A stretch of DNA of 64,000 nt, from the NCBI GenBank assembly GCA_017525915.1, contig JAFXSC010000015.1, forward strand, positions 39,932 to 103,931, written 5' to 3'. This stretch comes from Ruminococcus sp. Lineage in GTDB: Bacteria; Bacillota; Clostridia; Oscillospirales; Ruminococcaceae. Each line of letters begins with the position of its first letter. The stretch's first letter is position 1. The notes under the pieces were generated by a model. That model had not been told where the DNA came from and ran no database searches. It was given only the letters and a program-made list of their open reading frames with translations. Position numbers and translations under genes: made by a program. Shown piece by piece: positions 50,175-59,981 of this stretch.

Positions 50175-52881
50175 ACAGCTGCATACACTCACGTTTCATC
50201 AGTATAAGGTCAAATACATCAAGTTTGCCGTTCTCTTGTAGGTCGCCGGCTTTCCAGTCAGCAAGCTCTGAATCCGGCTTTGAGAGCAGCCATTTCTGGA
50301 ATAATACCAAGTCAGCAACATTAAACTCACCGTCTGCGTTAACATCTCCGCGAATTCTTTCGCTTATGTTTTCGCTCTCAGTGTAATAGTATTCCGGTTC
50401 GGTGACCTCCTTGAAATTGACTCTGAAATAGTCCATTGAGCCATTCATTCCGTCGGCAATGAGATATTTTGCATTGCCACTGATTATATCAACAGGGTCT
50501 GCGTTCACTGTCCCCTTTGAGGTCTTTGTACCGCTTCCGTCATTGACAACAAGCTTTGCAGTATCACCGTCAAGAATAACGCTGACAGTTGTCCATTTTC
50601 CAGCAGTATAGGCATTTTCAGCAGTTACAGACTGCACTCCGCTGCCGTTGTCGATTGCAAATGTCAGGCTGCCATTTTCAGCGGTGAGTGACATAAACTT
50701 TTCATCATTACCGAAGCGGAAAATGGTGTTTTTCCTGTTGTCACGGAGAAGTATTGCGGTCTGATAATCAGCATCATGTAGAGCTGCATAAGAACTGTCG
50801 CCAACGAGATAGCTGCTGCCGTCAAATGTCAGTACGCCGTTTCCGCTGGTCAGTTTATCGTTCCAGGTGGGACTGCCGAATGCTGTACCGTAAGTCGAAG
50901 TGAATGTGTCTGCGGCGATGTGAGAACTGTCTGTATCGAATTCAAGAGCGGCATACTGTCCGTCAATAAACGGACGCTTCAGTGCATAGTCTTCAAAGCT
51001 CGCCCAGCCGTATATTGAACCCTTCTGAAGCTTTCTGCCGGTATCGTCATAATAGTCGCCGTCAGGCATTGCCTGACCTGATGCAGCGCCGTTTGCAAGT
51101 CCGTATGCTACGCCCTTGACAGTTGCATTTCCGCTGACACTATAAGTGTTGAATACAAGTCCGCTTTCTATCACACGGGCATTGTCAGAAACAACAGAAT
51201 CGCCCATAACGCCTGCATAGTCAGCTACGATAGCATTATCCCTGACCTGCGCCCTCTCAGCTACGACAGCGTGTCCAGTCACAATTGCATTTCCGGATAC
51301 CTTTGCACTTCCGGAAACGATCGCGTGTCCGTCTATCCTTGCATTTCCGGTCACTGTGGCATATCCGAGGACTTTTGCGTCCCTGCCGACATAAACTGAA
51401 TCATCAACAGTTGCGGTATTGGCTACAAATCCGCCGCCGTTGGAGTGTCTTCTGCCGGATGATTCATTAATGCTGTAAAATGACTGCTTGATGTCCGCAC
51501 CTTCAATAGTAACGCCGTAAGGATAACGGTTTTTACCGAGAAACGGAGCGTGGTTCTCGTCAAACTCGCCTTCACTGAACATATACTGCACGCCGTACTT
51601 CTGCCATGTATCGCTGTCGGGAGTAGCTGTAACTGTCAGATATGCAGCGGTATCATTTCCGCCGAAGGTCATCGTTGCTGTCTCGCCGGATTTGAAAAGG
51701 TCAGAGTATCTGGTAGTGCCGTCACGCTGTTCAACAGCTATGCAAGCCCGCCAGTCTGCTCCCTTGATATTTGTCAGTCCGTCAAGCTTTACGGTAATTA
51801 TGCTGCCGGTAACTTCAAGCGGAACTATATTCACGCCGAACTGCTGCGGCGCACGTTCAGTCGGGACAGTGTAGTAGTTCTCAGCCTTTGTGCTTTTTTC
51901 GAGGAGAGTATATATCTCGCCCCAGTTCCATTCGCCCCGGTTCAACAGCTCTGCTTGTCGAGCCTGATAGTCGCTCTTGTGTGCAAAATCGAGAGTTGCG
52001 AGACGCTTAGCATAATTGCCGAGCGTTTCCTTCATATCTGCACCGGAGAGCCTCTCGATCTCAAGGTACGGATACTCATCGACCTTGCCCTGCTGCATAA
52101 GGTCTTTCACGAAACTGCTGCCATAGCCGGGGAGATCGTCCGGATTCTCGGTGATATACTGCAAAAACGCCCACGCAGCATAGTTATCGCGTCCGAGAAT
52201 AGGAGTGAAGCAGAGATTCTTCATATAGGTCTCGAAGTAGTCCGTTACTCCCGAAACATCTGCCCACTGCTTGTAATAGTCCGAGTACAGGAACTGCTCA
52301 CGGTACCAGTTTGCGATTGCCTCCCACAGGGACTGCACATACTTGTTATTGTTCCAGCCAAGCTGATGTGCTGTTACAACGTGTCCGAATTCGTGGGGCA
52401 GTACCCAAGATGGATTCGGTGAATTCTGCATTGCTCCGACACAGCAGAACATAAACGCATAGCCCTGATTATCATAGCCCATATATGCCCAATCATCGGC
52501 AAAAGGTGACAGTCCTGTGCCGGAGATATAGAAATTCACCTTGTACTGCTTTCCGTCACGGAGACTAAGATTTGTCGATTGCGTAGGCGGCTCCATATGC
52601 AGGTCATTCATATAGACGTCCCAGCAAGCCTCAAGATTCTTTGCATTTTCCTCCAGGAAAGCCTGTGTGACCTTTGCAGAGTCGGCACCGCTCTTGCCCC
52701 AGATGAACTGGAAATGCTCAGATTCCCAGCGGTTTACGTCCTCGTTTGCACACCATATATCCCGTGTGGCAAGGAAATCGGCAGCAACTGCCACATAGCT
52801 GTATGGCACTACCGGAAGTGCGACTGCTGTAACTGCACCTGCACTCACAAATGCAACGAGCTTTCTGAACCATTTTGACAT
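50170..52881 (-). CDS. Secreted metallopeptidase-like protein (DUF6055/Svx-like) with beta-helix, LamG and dockerin
   Basis: 903 residues. Signal peptide to about 34; a peptidase-like domain to about 430 with HEFGH at 163-167 (VLPHEFGHVVTAHQLGW); left-handed beta-helix repeats at about 510-590 (VSGNAIVTGHAVVAERAQVR); a LamG/concanavalin-like domain at about 680-830; and a dockerin at 843-900 ([20 protein letters not shown]). The catalytic domain resembles Svx/AvrXca-type proteins of plant-associated bacteria, so a plant cell-wall glycoprotein target is plausible. It has the regulon box in its promoter. The end ECMQLS is unusual and abuts a dockerin remnant. Confidence 0.82.
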   Translation of the reverse strand: MSKWFRKLVAFVSAGAVTAVALPVVPYSYVAVAADFLATRDIWCANEDVNRWESEHFQFIWGKSGADSAKVTQAFLEENAKNLEACWDVYMNDLHMEPPTQSTNLSLRDGKQYKVNFYISGTGLSPFADDWAYMGYDNQGYAFMFCCVGAMQNSPNPSWVLPHEFGHVVTAHQLGWNNNKYVQSLWEAIANWYREQFLYSDYYKQWADVSGVTDYFETYMKNLCFTPILGRDNYAAWAFLQYITENPDDLPGYGSSFVKDLMQQGKVDEYPYLEIERLSGADMKETLGNYAKRLATLDFAHKSDYQARQAELLNRGEWNWGEIYTLLEKSTKAENYYTVPTERAPQQFGVNIVPLEVTGSIITVKLDGLTNIKGADWRACIAVEQRDGTTRYSDLFKSGETATMTFGGNDTAAYLTVTATPDSDTWQKYGVQYMFSEGEFDENHAPFLGKNRYPYGVTIEGADIKQSFYSINESSGRRHSNGGGFVANTATVDDSVYVGRDAKVLGYATVTGNARIDGHAIVSGSAKVSGNAIVTGHAVVAERAQVRDNAIVADYAGVMGDSVVSDNARVIESGLVFNTYSVSGNATVKGVAYGLANGAASGQAMPDGDYYDDTGRKLQKGSIYGWASFEDYALKRPFIDGQYAALEFDTDSSHIAADTFTSTYGTAFGSPTWNDKLTSGNGVLTFDGSSYLVGDSSYAALHDADYQTAILLRDNRKNTIFRFGNDEKFMSLTAENGSLTFAIDNGSGVQSVTAENAYTAGKWTTVSVILDGDTAKLVVNDGSGTKTSKGTVNADPVDIISGNAKYLIADGMNGSMDYFRVNFKEVTEPEYYYTESENISERIRGDVNADGEFNVADLVLFQKWLLSKPDSELADWKAGDLQENGKLDVFDLILMKRECMQLS

Positions 52882-52923
52882 TGTATCCCTCCAGTCATAA
52901 TCTTCACGTTCATTGTGATTTTA

Positions 52924-52985
52924 AGTATACCACGCCTGCTGTGTGAGGTCAATGGCAGTTCCTATTGAAAACATTGCATTTTTAG
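52924..52985 (-). promoter_or_regulatory. Promoter and regulon box C (metallopeptidase gene)
   Basis: On the minus strand CTAAAAATGCAA (52974-52985) lies 21 bases before TTGACC (52947-52952), then 17 bases and TATACT (52924-52929). Box, spacing and promoter match those of the xylanase and pectate lyase operons. Confidence 0.8.
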
Positions 52986-52992
52986 TACAAAA

Positions 52993-53018
52993 CCGGCAGG
53001 GTATTTTACCTCTGCCGG
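52993..53018 (-). terminator. Terminator of the xylanase gene
   Basis: CCGGCAG and CTGCCGG pair, with a T-rich stretch following on the minus strand. It sits between the xylanase stop and regulon box C. Confidence 0.75.
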
Positions 53019-53024
53019 AATGAT

Positions 53025-54821
53025 TTACTGTTCAAATAATGCTCGTCTCATAATCATAAGGTCGAAAACATCAAGCCTGCTGTTTTTGCTAAGATCGCCG
53101 GCTTTCCAGTCAACAAGTTCGGCATTTTCAGTTCCAAGCAGCCATTTCTGCATCAGTACAAGATCTGCGACACTGAATTCACCGTCGCTGTTGATGTCTC
53201 CGGTCCTGGATGTTGAATCTGCCGGTCCAATGCCGTCAATGATCGAATAGAAGCATGGTTTTGCGGTGTAATCCTCATTGAATAAGAGCGGATACTTGCT
53301 TGCACGCCAGCTCATATCATCGGTAGTGCCCCAGAATACAACAGCTGAAACACTGTCCTTATATTTGACGATGACGTCCATAATATCCGAATAATACTGT
53401 GCCTGTTCCTCGAATTTATCTGCGCTGCTTATCATCTGGTCGAGCTCGGTTATCTGCACATCAAGACCTGTTGCTGCAAACATACTGAGCGCCTTCTCAT
53501 ATACGTTAGCAGTCGGGAATACGTCCGTGCCTAAATGGGACTGCATACCGATACCGTCAATGTAGTGAGAGTCAGAATTGATCTCCTCAGTCAGCGCAAC
53601 AATCGCCTCACGCTTTCCGGGCATATACTCATTGAAGTCGTTGTAATAGAGCTTGCAGCCCTCTGGAGCGTACTTCTTTGCAAATTCAAATGCGGGCTTG
53701 ATAAAGGAATTATCGCCGAAAACCTTTACCCACGGAGACTTCGAACTGCCATCCTCCTGAGAACCGGGCTGACGTGCAGAACCGTCATCGAGCAGACACT
53801 CATTTACAACGTCCCAGGCATAGAATTCAACGTCAGGATATTCCTCCTTGACTGCCGCAAAGACGTTTTTGATGTAGTTCTCCATACGCACAAGCATTTT
53901 CTCTTTTGATACCCACTCGCCATCAGGATCGTAGTTCTCCTTGAAGAACCATGTCGGAGTCTGCTGGTGCCAGATAAGAACGTGTCCGCGTACCGGAATT
54001 CTATTTGCACGAGCAAAATTTAGGATCGAACTTGCGCTTGCAAGGCTTATCTGCGGATTTTCGTCATCTCCTGCTTCAGCAAGAGCAAGGCAGGCTTTCT
54101 GGTCGAGAAGTGCATCGGGCTTCATTTCGTTTCCGGCTGTGATAGAATTGAAATGCTTCAGAATAAGCTCCTTAGTAGAAGCCGGTGCAAGTTCCTTTGT
54201 CGTACAGGCTGTACCTATTTTGAAATAGTCTGAGTAAACATCCCTGAGGGAAGGAATGTCACTCTCCGGGTGATATACTGGTGCAGTTTTCAGTGTGAAA
54301 TCGTCAATATAGATATTGTCCGAGCCGCCTTCAAAATAGACGAATACATCTGTCCATTCTTCAGTGAAGCTCACTTTCAGGTTAGAGACTTCCTGCCAGC
54401 CGTTGCCGTTGAGATTTGCAAGATTCTCATAATGCTGCTCGCCTGCTGCATCGGTGTACTGAAAGCTGACAGTCACGCTTGTGTACCACTGTCCCATTGC
54501 TGAACAGCTCACAAGATATGCAATTCCCGGCTCGCACTTGTCATCAAGTCGGAAAGCAGGACCGTTCCACGACTTTGAGCGTTCGCTTGCACAAAGGCAG
54601 TGAGTACCGGAAACTGCATTTTCCTCGCTTGCTGTTATAACGGTAGTATCCCTGTCGCCGCGGTTTGTCCACGCTGATACATCACCGTCCTCAAAGTCAG
54701 AGGAATAGATGATAACCGTTTCGTCGGTTTCTTCAGCATTGGTAACTACTGACGGCAGCGATGATACCGACAGACTCAGTGCCACTAATCCGGCAGCAAA
54801 ATATGTTGCCTTTTTCTTCAT
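53025..54821 (-). CDS. GH10 endo-beta-1,4-xylanase with CBM22 and dockerin
   Basis: 598 residues. Signal peptide (about 1-29), a CBM22-type xylan-binding domain (about 36-180: SDFEDGDVSAWTNRGD), the GH10 barrel (about 190-530) with acid/base Glu341 in AWDVVNECL and nucleophile Glu459 in QITELDQ, and a dockerin (539-595: GDINSDGEFSVADLVLMQKW). It cuts xylan chains outside the cell, probably bound to a scaffoldin or surface cohesin. It has the regulon box 21 bases upstream of its -35, and the LacI/AraC regulator is the next gene upstream on the same strand. Confidence 0.95.
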   Translation of the reverse strand: MKKKATYFAAGLVALSLSVSSLPSVVTNAEETDETVIIYSSDFEDGDVSAWTNRGDRDTTVITASEENAVSGTHCLCASERSKSWNGPAFRLDDKCEPGIAYLVSCSAMGQWYTSVTVSFQYTDAAGEQHYENLANLNGNGWQEVSNLKVSFTEEWTDVFVYFEGGSDNIYIDDFTLKTAPVYHPESDIPSLRDVYSDYFKIGTACTTKELAPASTKELILKHFNSITAGNEMKPDALLDQKACLALAEAGDDENPQISLASASSILNFARANRIPVRGHVLIWHQQTPTWFFKENYDPDGEWVSKEKMLVRMENYIKNVFAAVKEEYPDVEFYAWDVVNECLLDDGSARQPGSQEDGSSKSPWVKVFGDNSFIKPAFEFAKKYAPEGCKLYYNDFNEYMPGKREAIVALTEEINSDSHYIDGIGMQSHLGTDVFPTANVYEKALSMFAATGLDVQITELDQMISSADKFEEQAQYYSDIMDVIVKYKDSVSAVVFWGTTDDMSWRASKYPLLFNEDYTAKPCFYSIIDGIGPADSTSRTGDINSDGEFSVADLVLMQKWLLGTENAELVDWKAGDLSKNSRLDVFDLMIMRRALFEQ

Positions 54822-54915
54822 AATTAAAATATCCCCTTTGCAGTGCTAATCAGAGCCGCCTAAAGCTCTGAACTGCTGCTTATGAATGTGGATCTCTGAT
54901 CAGGATTCCATAATG

Positions 54916-54977
54916 AATATATCACATTATTCCTTTGACATCAATAGCAATTCGTGTTCTAAATATTGCATTTTTAG
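54916..54977 (-). promoter_or_regulatory. Promoter and regulon box A (xylanase gene)
   Basis: On the minus strand CTAAAAATGCAA (54966-54977) lies 21 bases before TTGATG (54939-54944), then 17 bases and TATATT (54916-54921). A terminator for the regulator gene lies immediately before the box. Confidence 0.82.
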
Positions 54978-54981
54978 CATC

Positions 54982-55010
54982 AAAAAAGGCAGAGGTATTT
55001 CACCTCTGCC
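54982..55010 (-). terminator. Terminator of the regulator gene
   Basis: GGCAGAGGT-GAAAT-ACCTCTGCC on the minus strand, followed by six T residues. Confidence 0.85.
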
Positions 55011-55018
55011 GAAATTTT

Positions 55019-57229
55019 TTATTGTTTGTTTTTGCGGTACTGTGTCGGAGTAAAGCCGGTTTCCTTTTTGAATACACGCATAAAGTTGTAATAGTCATAA
55101 CCGCATTTCTCAGCTATATCAGGCAGCAGCATCGAAGTAGTGGCAAGCAGTTTTTTTGCGCTGTTCAGGCGGCTTTTCTGAAGGTCCTGCATAAAACTGA
55201 TATTGAACACTTTTGCATACAGCTTATGGAAATATGACTTGCTGATGTTTAGCCTTCCACTGCACATTTCGCCGTTCCAGTCGGTTTCAGGGTGCAGGAA
55301 TATTTCTCTTCTGAGTTCAAACAGTTCTGAATAGTGTATGTGCTCGGAGAGCTGATCGTTCATATCGCTTGCCAGCTTGTCGGTCATCGCTTTTACGGTC
55401 TCAGCTGCATCATCGGGACTGAGATAAGTTTCAGCCGGCAAAACCTTAGTCTCAGTTCTGGCATAGACCATATACTTTTCTTCCGTAGAAATGCTGTTCC
55501 TCCATACGCTTTCCTCGACCTGTTTAAGATAAGCAGATATGCGTTTCTCAGGAGAATGCCCTGAACCTATTATGACAAAGCTCTTGTCTCTGTATTTGAA
55601 TACACGCTCACGGCTGTTGCAGCACTTTGAAAGAATATCAGCAAATGATGCAAGGTACTTGTCGCTTTCCACATATCCGCTGTCGTTCTCGATATGCCGC
55701 AGTCCGCCTGCTGTGACAGCGATAATGTACATCTGGTCGCCGTTTGATCTGGCAGCATCCTGCATTTCCGTCCAAATACCCCGGCAGTTTTCAAAGATGT
55801 ACAGACCTGTCAGTTCATCTCTTGACTGAGAAAGCTTTTGACGGTAAAGCAGCCGTTTAAGCTCATTCTGGGTACTCAGGAATTTCAGCGCATTGTTGAC
55901 CTCCCGGCAATAGCGGATATAGTCCATATTGAAATCATCTATGCTTTCGTTCACCTCAAGGGCGATATAGCCGTAGCACTGATCCTGAAAATGCACCGGC
56001 AGTAAAAATGTCGATGTGATGCTCTCTTTATCGAGGGGAACGGGGAGTATCTGTTCAAGCGGAAAGCTCATTCTGCTGCCCTCAGAGCCGATAAGGTACA
56101 TCGTGTCCGAATATCCGTCAGTGCGGTAGCCTCTGCCGGTCTCAGTCTGAAAAACGGTGTCCCAGTCAGAGCAAAGACAAAGGAACAGTCGCTCCTTATT
56201 AAAATTGTCCCTGTCCATAAACTTATACTGCAATTCAAACATTTTCAGCACAAGGTCATTGAGCGTTTCGGTCTCGTAAAGAGCAGCCGAAACAGTGCAG
56301 TCGAGTATGCCCTCGTCTGCCATTACCTCATCATATACAATGAATCTGTCATTTTCATTCTGTGAATTGCAACCGCAGCTTTCACGGCACAAAAGTATGC
56401 CCTTTTCGAGCTTAGTTGGAACTGCTGTTTCGCCAGTCATAGCTTCATATAGCCTGCATACAGCATTTCTTCCAAGATCTTCCTGCGAGGTCTGATAAGT
56501 CGTGATCGCGGGGACGTGCAGACGCGCCTCGGTGAAACCGTCATAGCCGGTCACACGGATATTGTCGGGAACAGAAATGTTCCTCTCGGCAAGAGCGTCG
56601 CAGAGTGCAATTGCCATTGTGTCATTGGCGCAGACAACTGCGTCCGGCATTTCTCTTGTGCCGTCAGCTATTTCGTCCGCAAGCTTTTTTGCCGCCCATA
56701 TCCAGAAGTCTCCGTAGATAATATCATTATCGCCGACCGGAATCCCGGCTGACTTCATAGCATTGACGAAGCCCTCAGCCCGGTTATGAGCGACTTGCGT
56801 TGTGTCAGGTCCGGTAAGACAGATTAGCTTCCGGCAGCCGTGACCGTATATGAGATGGAGCGTTATCTCGGACATCTCGCTGCTGTCGTCATACCAGACA
56901 GGTATGCCCATATCGCTTTCCATTCCTATCCGGACTACCGGCTTATTGAAATTCTCTTTCAGGTAGCTGTCGATGTATTCGTAGAAATATTCAGATGCAA
57001 AGGTGTATGGAGCATAGACTATGCCGTCAAGCTGCGAGGAGCTTATGGCGCAGAAAAGGTTCTTCTCACCGGACCGTACCTTATCGTTGTAGCATTCCTC
57101 ATTGAGAGTGTAAATGAAGGTGCTGTATCCGAGCTGTCGTGCCTGTTCAAGTATGCCGGAAAGCAGCCGCTTGTTGGTCTTTTTGTATATCCTGCCCATA
57201 ATTATGCCGATGTGCTTTTTTCGTTCCAT
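55019..57229 (-). CDS. Hybrid regulator: LacI-type sugar sensor, GGDEF-like linker, AraC-type DNA-binding domain
   Basis: 736 residues. Residues 1-285 form a LacI/GalR-type periplasmic-binding-protein fold (HIGIIMGRIYKKTNKRLLSG, VVCANDTMAIALCDALAERN, IRVTGYDGF) without a LacI helix-turn-helix in front. About 300-480 is a GAF-like region, about 490-610 a degenerate GGDEF-like domain (no GGDEF motif), and 640-736 an AraC-type pair of helix-turn-helices (LPDIAEKCGYDYYNFMRVFK, TGFTPTQYRK). It is encoded among the CAZyme operons, and its own promoter carries their box in reverse over the -35. I infer that it activates these operons on sensing a sugar and represses itself. Confidence 0.88.
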   Translation of the reverse strand: MERKKHIGIIMGRIYKKTNKRLLSGILEQARQLGYSTFIYTLNEECYNDKVRSGEKNLFCAISSSQLDGIVYAPYTFASEYFYEYIDSYLKENFNKPVVRIGMESDMGIPVWYDDSSEMSEITLHLIYGHGCRKLICLTGPDTTQVAHNRAEGFVNAMKSAGIPVGDNDIIYGDFWIWAAKKLADEIADGTREMPDAVVCANDTMAIALCDALAERNISVPDNIRVTGYDGFTEARLHVPAITTYQTSQEDLGRNAVCRLYEAMTGETAVPTKLEKGILLCRESCGCNSQNENDRFIVYDEVMADEGILDCTVSAALYETETLNDLVLKMFELQYKFMDRDNFNKERLFLCLCSDWDTVFQTETGRGYRTDGYSDTMYLIGSEGSRMSFPLEQILPVPLDKESITSTFLLPVHFQDQCYGYIALEVNESIDDFNMDYIRYCREVNNALKFLSTQNELKRLLYRQKLSQSRDELTGLYIFENCRGIWTEMQDAARSNGDQMYIIAVTAGGLRHIENDSGYVESDKYLASFADILSKCCNSRERVFKYRDKSFVIIGSGHSPEKRISAYLKQVEESVWRNSISTEEKYMVYARTETKVLPAETYLSPDDAAETVKAMTDKLASDMNDQLSEHIHYSELFELRREIFLHPETDWNGEMCSGRLNISKSYFHKLYAKVFNISFMQDLQKSRLNSAKKLLATTSMLLPDIAEKCGYDYYNFMRVFKKETGFTPTQYRKNKQ

Positions 57230-57252
57230 AATGCTCCACCTCGCTTTTTTTC

Positions 57253-57281
57253 AGTATATCATACAATGACTAAAATTGCAA
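57253..57281 (-). promoter_or_regulatory. Regulator promoter with reversed box E over the -35
   Basis: On the minus strand the -35 is TTGCAA (57276-57281), then 17 bases and TATACT (57253-57258). The bases TTGCAATTTTAG (minus strand) are the reverse complement of CTAAAATTGCAA, one base different from the CTAAAAATGCAA box of the operons. A bound regulator would cover the -35, consistent with autorepression. Confidence 0.7.
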
Positions 57282-57315
57282 GGTTTTGTTCACCATTTTC
57301 AATATCTGAAACGAC

Positions 57316-57346
57316 AAATGCCGCAGCACTCAAAGCTGCGGCATTT
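57316..57346 (-). terminator. Terminator of the PL1-PL11 operon
   Basis: AAATGCCGCAGC and GCTGCGGCATTT form a 12-bp stem with a 7-base loop. The T run on the minus strand is weak, so some readthrough into the regulator gene is possible. Confidence 0.7.
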
Positions 57347-57409
57347 CTGATCTGTCCCACTTTTGCTAATTACCCATTATGAAATCTCCGGATGTGCAGT
57401 CGGAGAATA

Positions 57410-59962
57410 TCACCTGTTTAAAAGTTCACGCCTCATCAATACAAGGTCGAACACGTTAAGTCTGTCATCTTCGCAGAGGTCACCGGCTTTCCAGTCAGCA
57501 AGGTCTGAGTCCGGCTTTGAGAGCAGCCATTTCTGCAATATTACAAGGTCTGCAATGCTGAATTCTCCGTCCGCATTTACATCTCCTCGCACCGTCAATT
57601 CACCGGCATTTGATGCGATAACAATGTAATTCATACAGTATGCAGACTGCCCATTAGCGCCGAGAGTGAACTTGTCACCGGCTTTGAGCGGAATCGAGTA
57701 CAGCTCAAACGTAACGTCATTTGAAGTCCTGATAACTGCGTCTGATTTTACTGCACTGTCAAGCCATTCAGGGACTTTCTCCACACGGCTGTCAAGTCCA
57801 ACATAAAGCGTTATATACTCCGCAGCGGTAAGCTCCGCCTGAGTCTGTGAGGAAGCCTTTGCATCGCATGGAGTGAGTACGATCTCAGCGCCTTTCAGCT
57901 TTGCAGGCAGCTCGGTAACCGCACAGCGTTCAGCATTTCTGTCGCCGAAGAGCACATCACCTGTATCGAGTGAGCTGTCGGTTCCCCACGAATTATAATA
58001 TGTTGTATCTATGACATCAATATTTACAAACCTGCCCTCTATCGGGTCATAGGTTATCGGCTCAACATTTCCGCCGAGAACGGTACACTTCGGACGTGTA
58101 GGCATATCGTAGCCTGTTCCGAGGAAGAAGCTTGTGTGCGGCGGCTGATTGTATGCCGTATTCTGCGCTGACACCTGAACGCGGTACTGCGGGTCGTGCA
58201 TAAGGCACTGAACACGGTAATCGGTATCGTAGGTGGTGGCGTAGATTCGTATGCCTGTACCGTCAGCCTTGCGGACAATCAGCTCCTCGCGCCAGTCACC
58301 GAAAATGTCAGCGCTGAGGCAAGGCGTCCCCTTGGTCGTATTGCAGGTGTAATATCCGTCAGTCGAGAGCAAAGTTGTTATAGTAGTCTTGCCTGCGTCG
58401 CCTGTCAGCTTCGAGATGGTTGCAGGCGAATCGGTATAGCCGTCGAGGATCTCACGCTCGAGGTCGCCGTCCCAGTAGGAGAGGAAGTTTATTGCAGGGC
58501 GGCGGCAGTTCAGCGTTGAACTGTCAACACCCTTGACCTCATTGCCGTTGCCCCATAATTCAGCACCTGGATTGCCAGCCCATACGTTATCGGCACAGCA
58601 GCGTCCGGTATCGCCTGAACCGTTGTTGCGGAAGATTGTTTTTCCGGTATCCGCATCAATGAGTGAAACGCCATAGGGTTTATCTTCGTGGCAGGTCCAG
58701 ACCTCGATACCGGGATTTGTCGGGTCAAGGTCGCCAACGTGCAGAGCATCGCCGTGACCGGTATTCGTGTTCCATTTGAGCGTGCCGTCGTGGTCTATGC
58801 AGGTCGAACCTGTGATTATCTCGTGCTTGCCGTCGTTGTCAACATCAGCGACCATTGAGTTGTGGTTGCCGTCACCGTAGCCGGGAGTTGACGAGCTTGT
58901 ACCTGTGTCAAAAGTCCAGAGCTTTTTCAGCTTCTTGTTCTCGACAGAGTACGCAGTTGCGGTCAGTCTGCCGTAATAGCCGCGTCCTGTGATAACGCTC
59001 GGGTGAACGCCGTCAAGGTACGCAACGCTTCCCCAGTAGCGCTCAACGCGGTTGAACTTGTCGGAGGTCTTGCCCCATTTTGTAGGGTCACCTCTGCCCG
59101 GCTCGTAGTTTACGGTATCAAGTGCCGCGCCTGTTGCTCCGTCAAAAAGCGTGTAAAACTCATTGCCCGAATAGATAAGACCGCTGCTGTCGCGGTACAC
59201 CTTTGAAGCATCACCGATGACCTTGCCGGTGCCGTCAACAGTGCCGTCCGAGGTCTTGCAGGTCATCTCGCACTTGCCGTCAAGGTCGAAATCGGCAACG
59301 TAAAACTGCGTATAATGTGCGCCTGCACGGATATTCACGCCGAGGTCGATGCGCCAGAGCTTCTGACCGTTCAGACGATAACAGTCGATATATACCTTGT
59401 CGGTCTTGCCCTTCTGGGAGTTGTCCTTGGAGGTGGAAGGATCCCACTTCACGAAAAGCTCATACACGCCGTCGCCGTCCACGTCTCCGACGCTCATATC
59501 GTTCGGGGAGTATGTACCGCCGTCCGAGCCCTTTGCAGGCTGATCGAGCTTTATGTCAAAATACGCATTATTCGATGTGAGCGAGCAATTGTCGCTTGTG
59601 AGCAGCTTTCCGCTCAATGTCAGGCACTCGACTTTGTACACGGACGACGAATTGCCGCCCTTATCGAGGAAACAGGTCGCACCGTTTGCTTTTTCAGTTG
59701 ATGTGTATATCAGTGTATTGTCGCGGTAAAGCTTGTATACTGCATCATCGGGGTCATTCGCAAGGAATCTCCAGTTGACAAGCATTCCCGCATCTGTTTT
59801 CACAGCACATATTCCTCGGTCGAGGTATTCGACTACCATATTGTCGGTATTGTTGAATGCAGTGTTATTTGCCGCCGCATCTGCGTACAACGATATGCCG
59901 TTCCACGATGAAAGACACATTGAAGCGGTAAGGCAAGCGGCAAGAATCCTATTGCAGTCCAT
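57410..59962 (-). CDS. PL11 rhamnogalacturonan lyase with shared module and dockerin
   Basis: 850 residues. Signal peptide (about 1-30), then the eight-bladed propeller typical of PL11 (VEYLDRGICAVKTDAGMLVNW, SVGDVDGDGVYELFVKWDPS, CLSADIFGDWREELIVRKAD). A 130-residue module at about 650-780 is nearly identical to one in the upstream PL1 protein, and a dockerin ends the protein ([20 protein letters not shown]). It cleaves the rhamnogalacturonan I backbone by beta-elimination. It starts 19 bases after the PL1 stop with GGGGG in front, so it is the second gene of a pectinolytic operon. Confidence 0.93.
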   Translation of the reverse strand: MDCNRILAACLTASMCLSSWNGISLYADAAANNTAFNNTDNMVVEYLDRGICAVKTDAGMLVNWRFLANDPDDAVYKLYRDNTLIYTSTEKANGATCFLDKGGNSSSVYKVECLTLSGKLLTSDNCSLTSNNAYFDIKLDQPAKGSDGGTYSPNDMSVGDVDGDGVYELFVKWDPSTSKDNSQKGKTDKVYIDCYRLNGQKLWRIDLGVNIRAGAHYTQFYVADFDLDGKCEMTCKTSDGTVDGTGKVIGDASKVYRDSSGLIYSGNEFYTLFDGATGAALDTVNYEPGRGDPTKWGKTSDKFNRVERYWGSVAYLDGVHPSVITGRGYYGRLTATAYSVENKKLKKLWTFDTGTSSSTPGYGDGNHNSMVADVDNDGKHEIITGSTCIDHDGTLKWNTNTGHGDALHVGDLDPTNPGIEVWTCHEDKPYGVSLIDADTGKTIFRNNGSGDTGRCCADNVWAGNPGAELWGNGNEVKGVDSSTLNCRRPAINFLSYWDGDLEREILDGYTDSPATISKLTGDAGKTTITTLLSTDGYYTCNTTKGTPCLSADIFGDWREELIVRKADGTGIRIYATTYDTDYRVQCLMHDPQYRVQVSAQNTAYNQPPHTSFFLGTGYDMPTRPKCTVLGGNVEPITYDPIEGRFVNIDVIDTTYYNSWGTDSSLDTGDVLFGDRNAERCAVTELPAKLKGAEIVLTPCDAKASSQTQAELTAAEYITLYVGLDSRVEKVPEWLDSAVKSDAVIRTSNDVTFELYSIPLKAGDKFTLGANGQSAYCMNYIVIASNAGELTVRGDVNADGEFSIADLVILQKWLLSKPDSDLADWKAGDLCEDDRLNVFDLVLMRRELLNR

Positions 59963-59981
59963 TCTAATATCCCCCTAAAAA

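Noticed and set aside
51550-52422. 290-codon plus-strand frame opposite the metallopeptidase gene
   Set aside because: Antisense shadow of a clearly coding gene.
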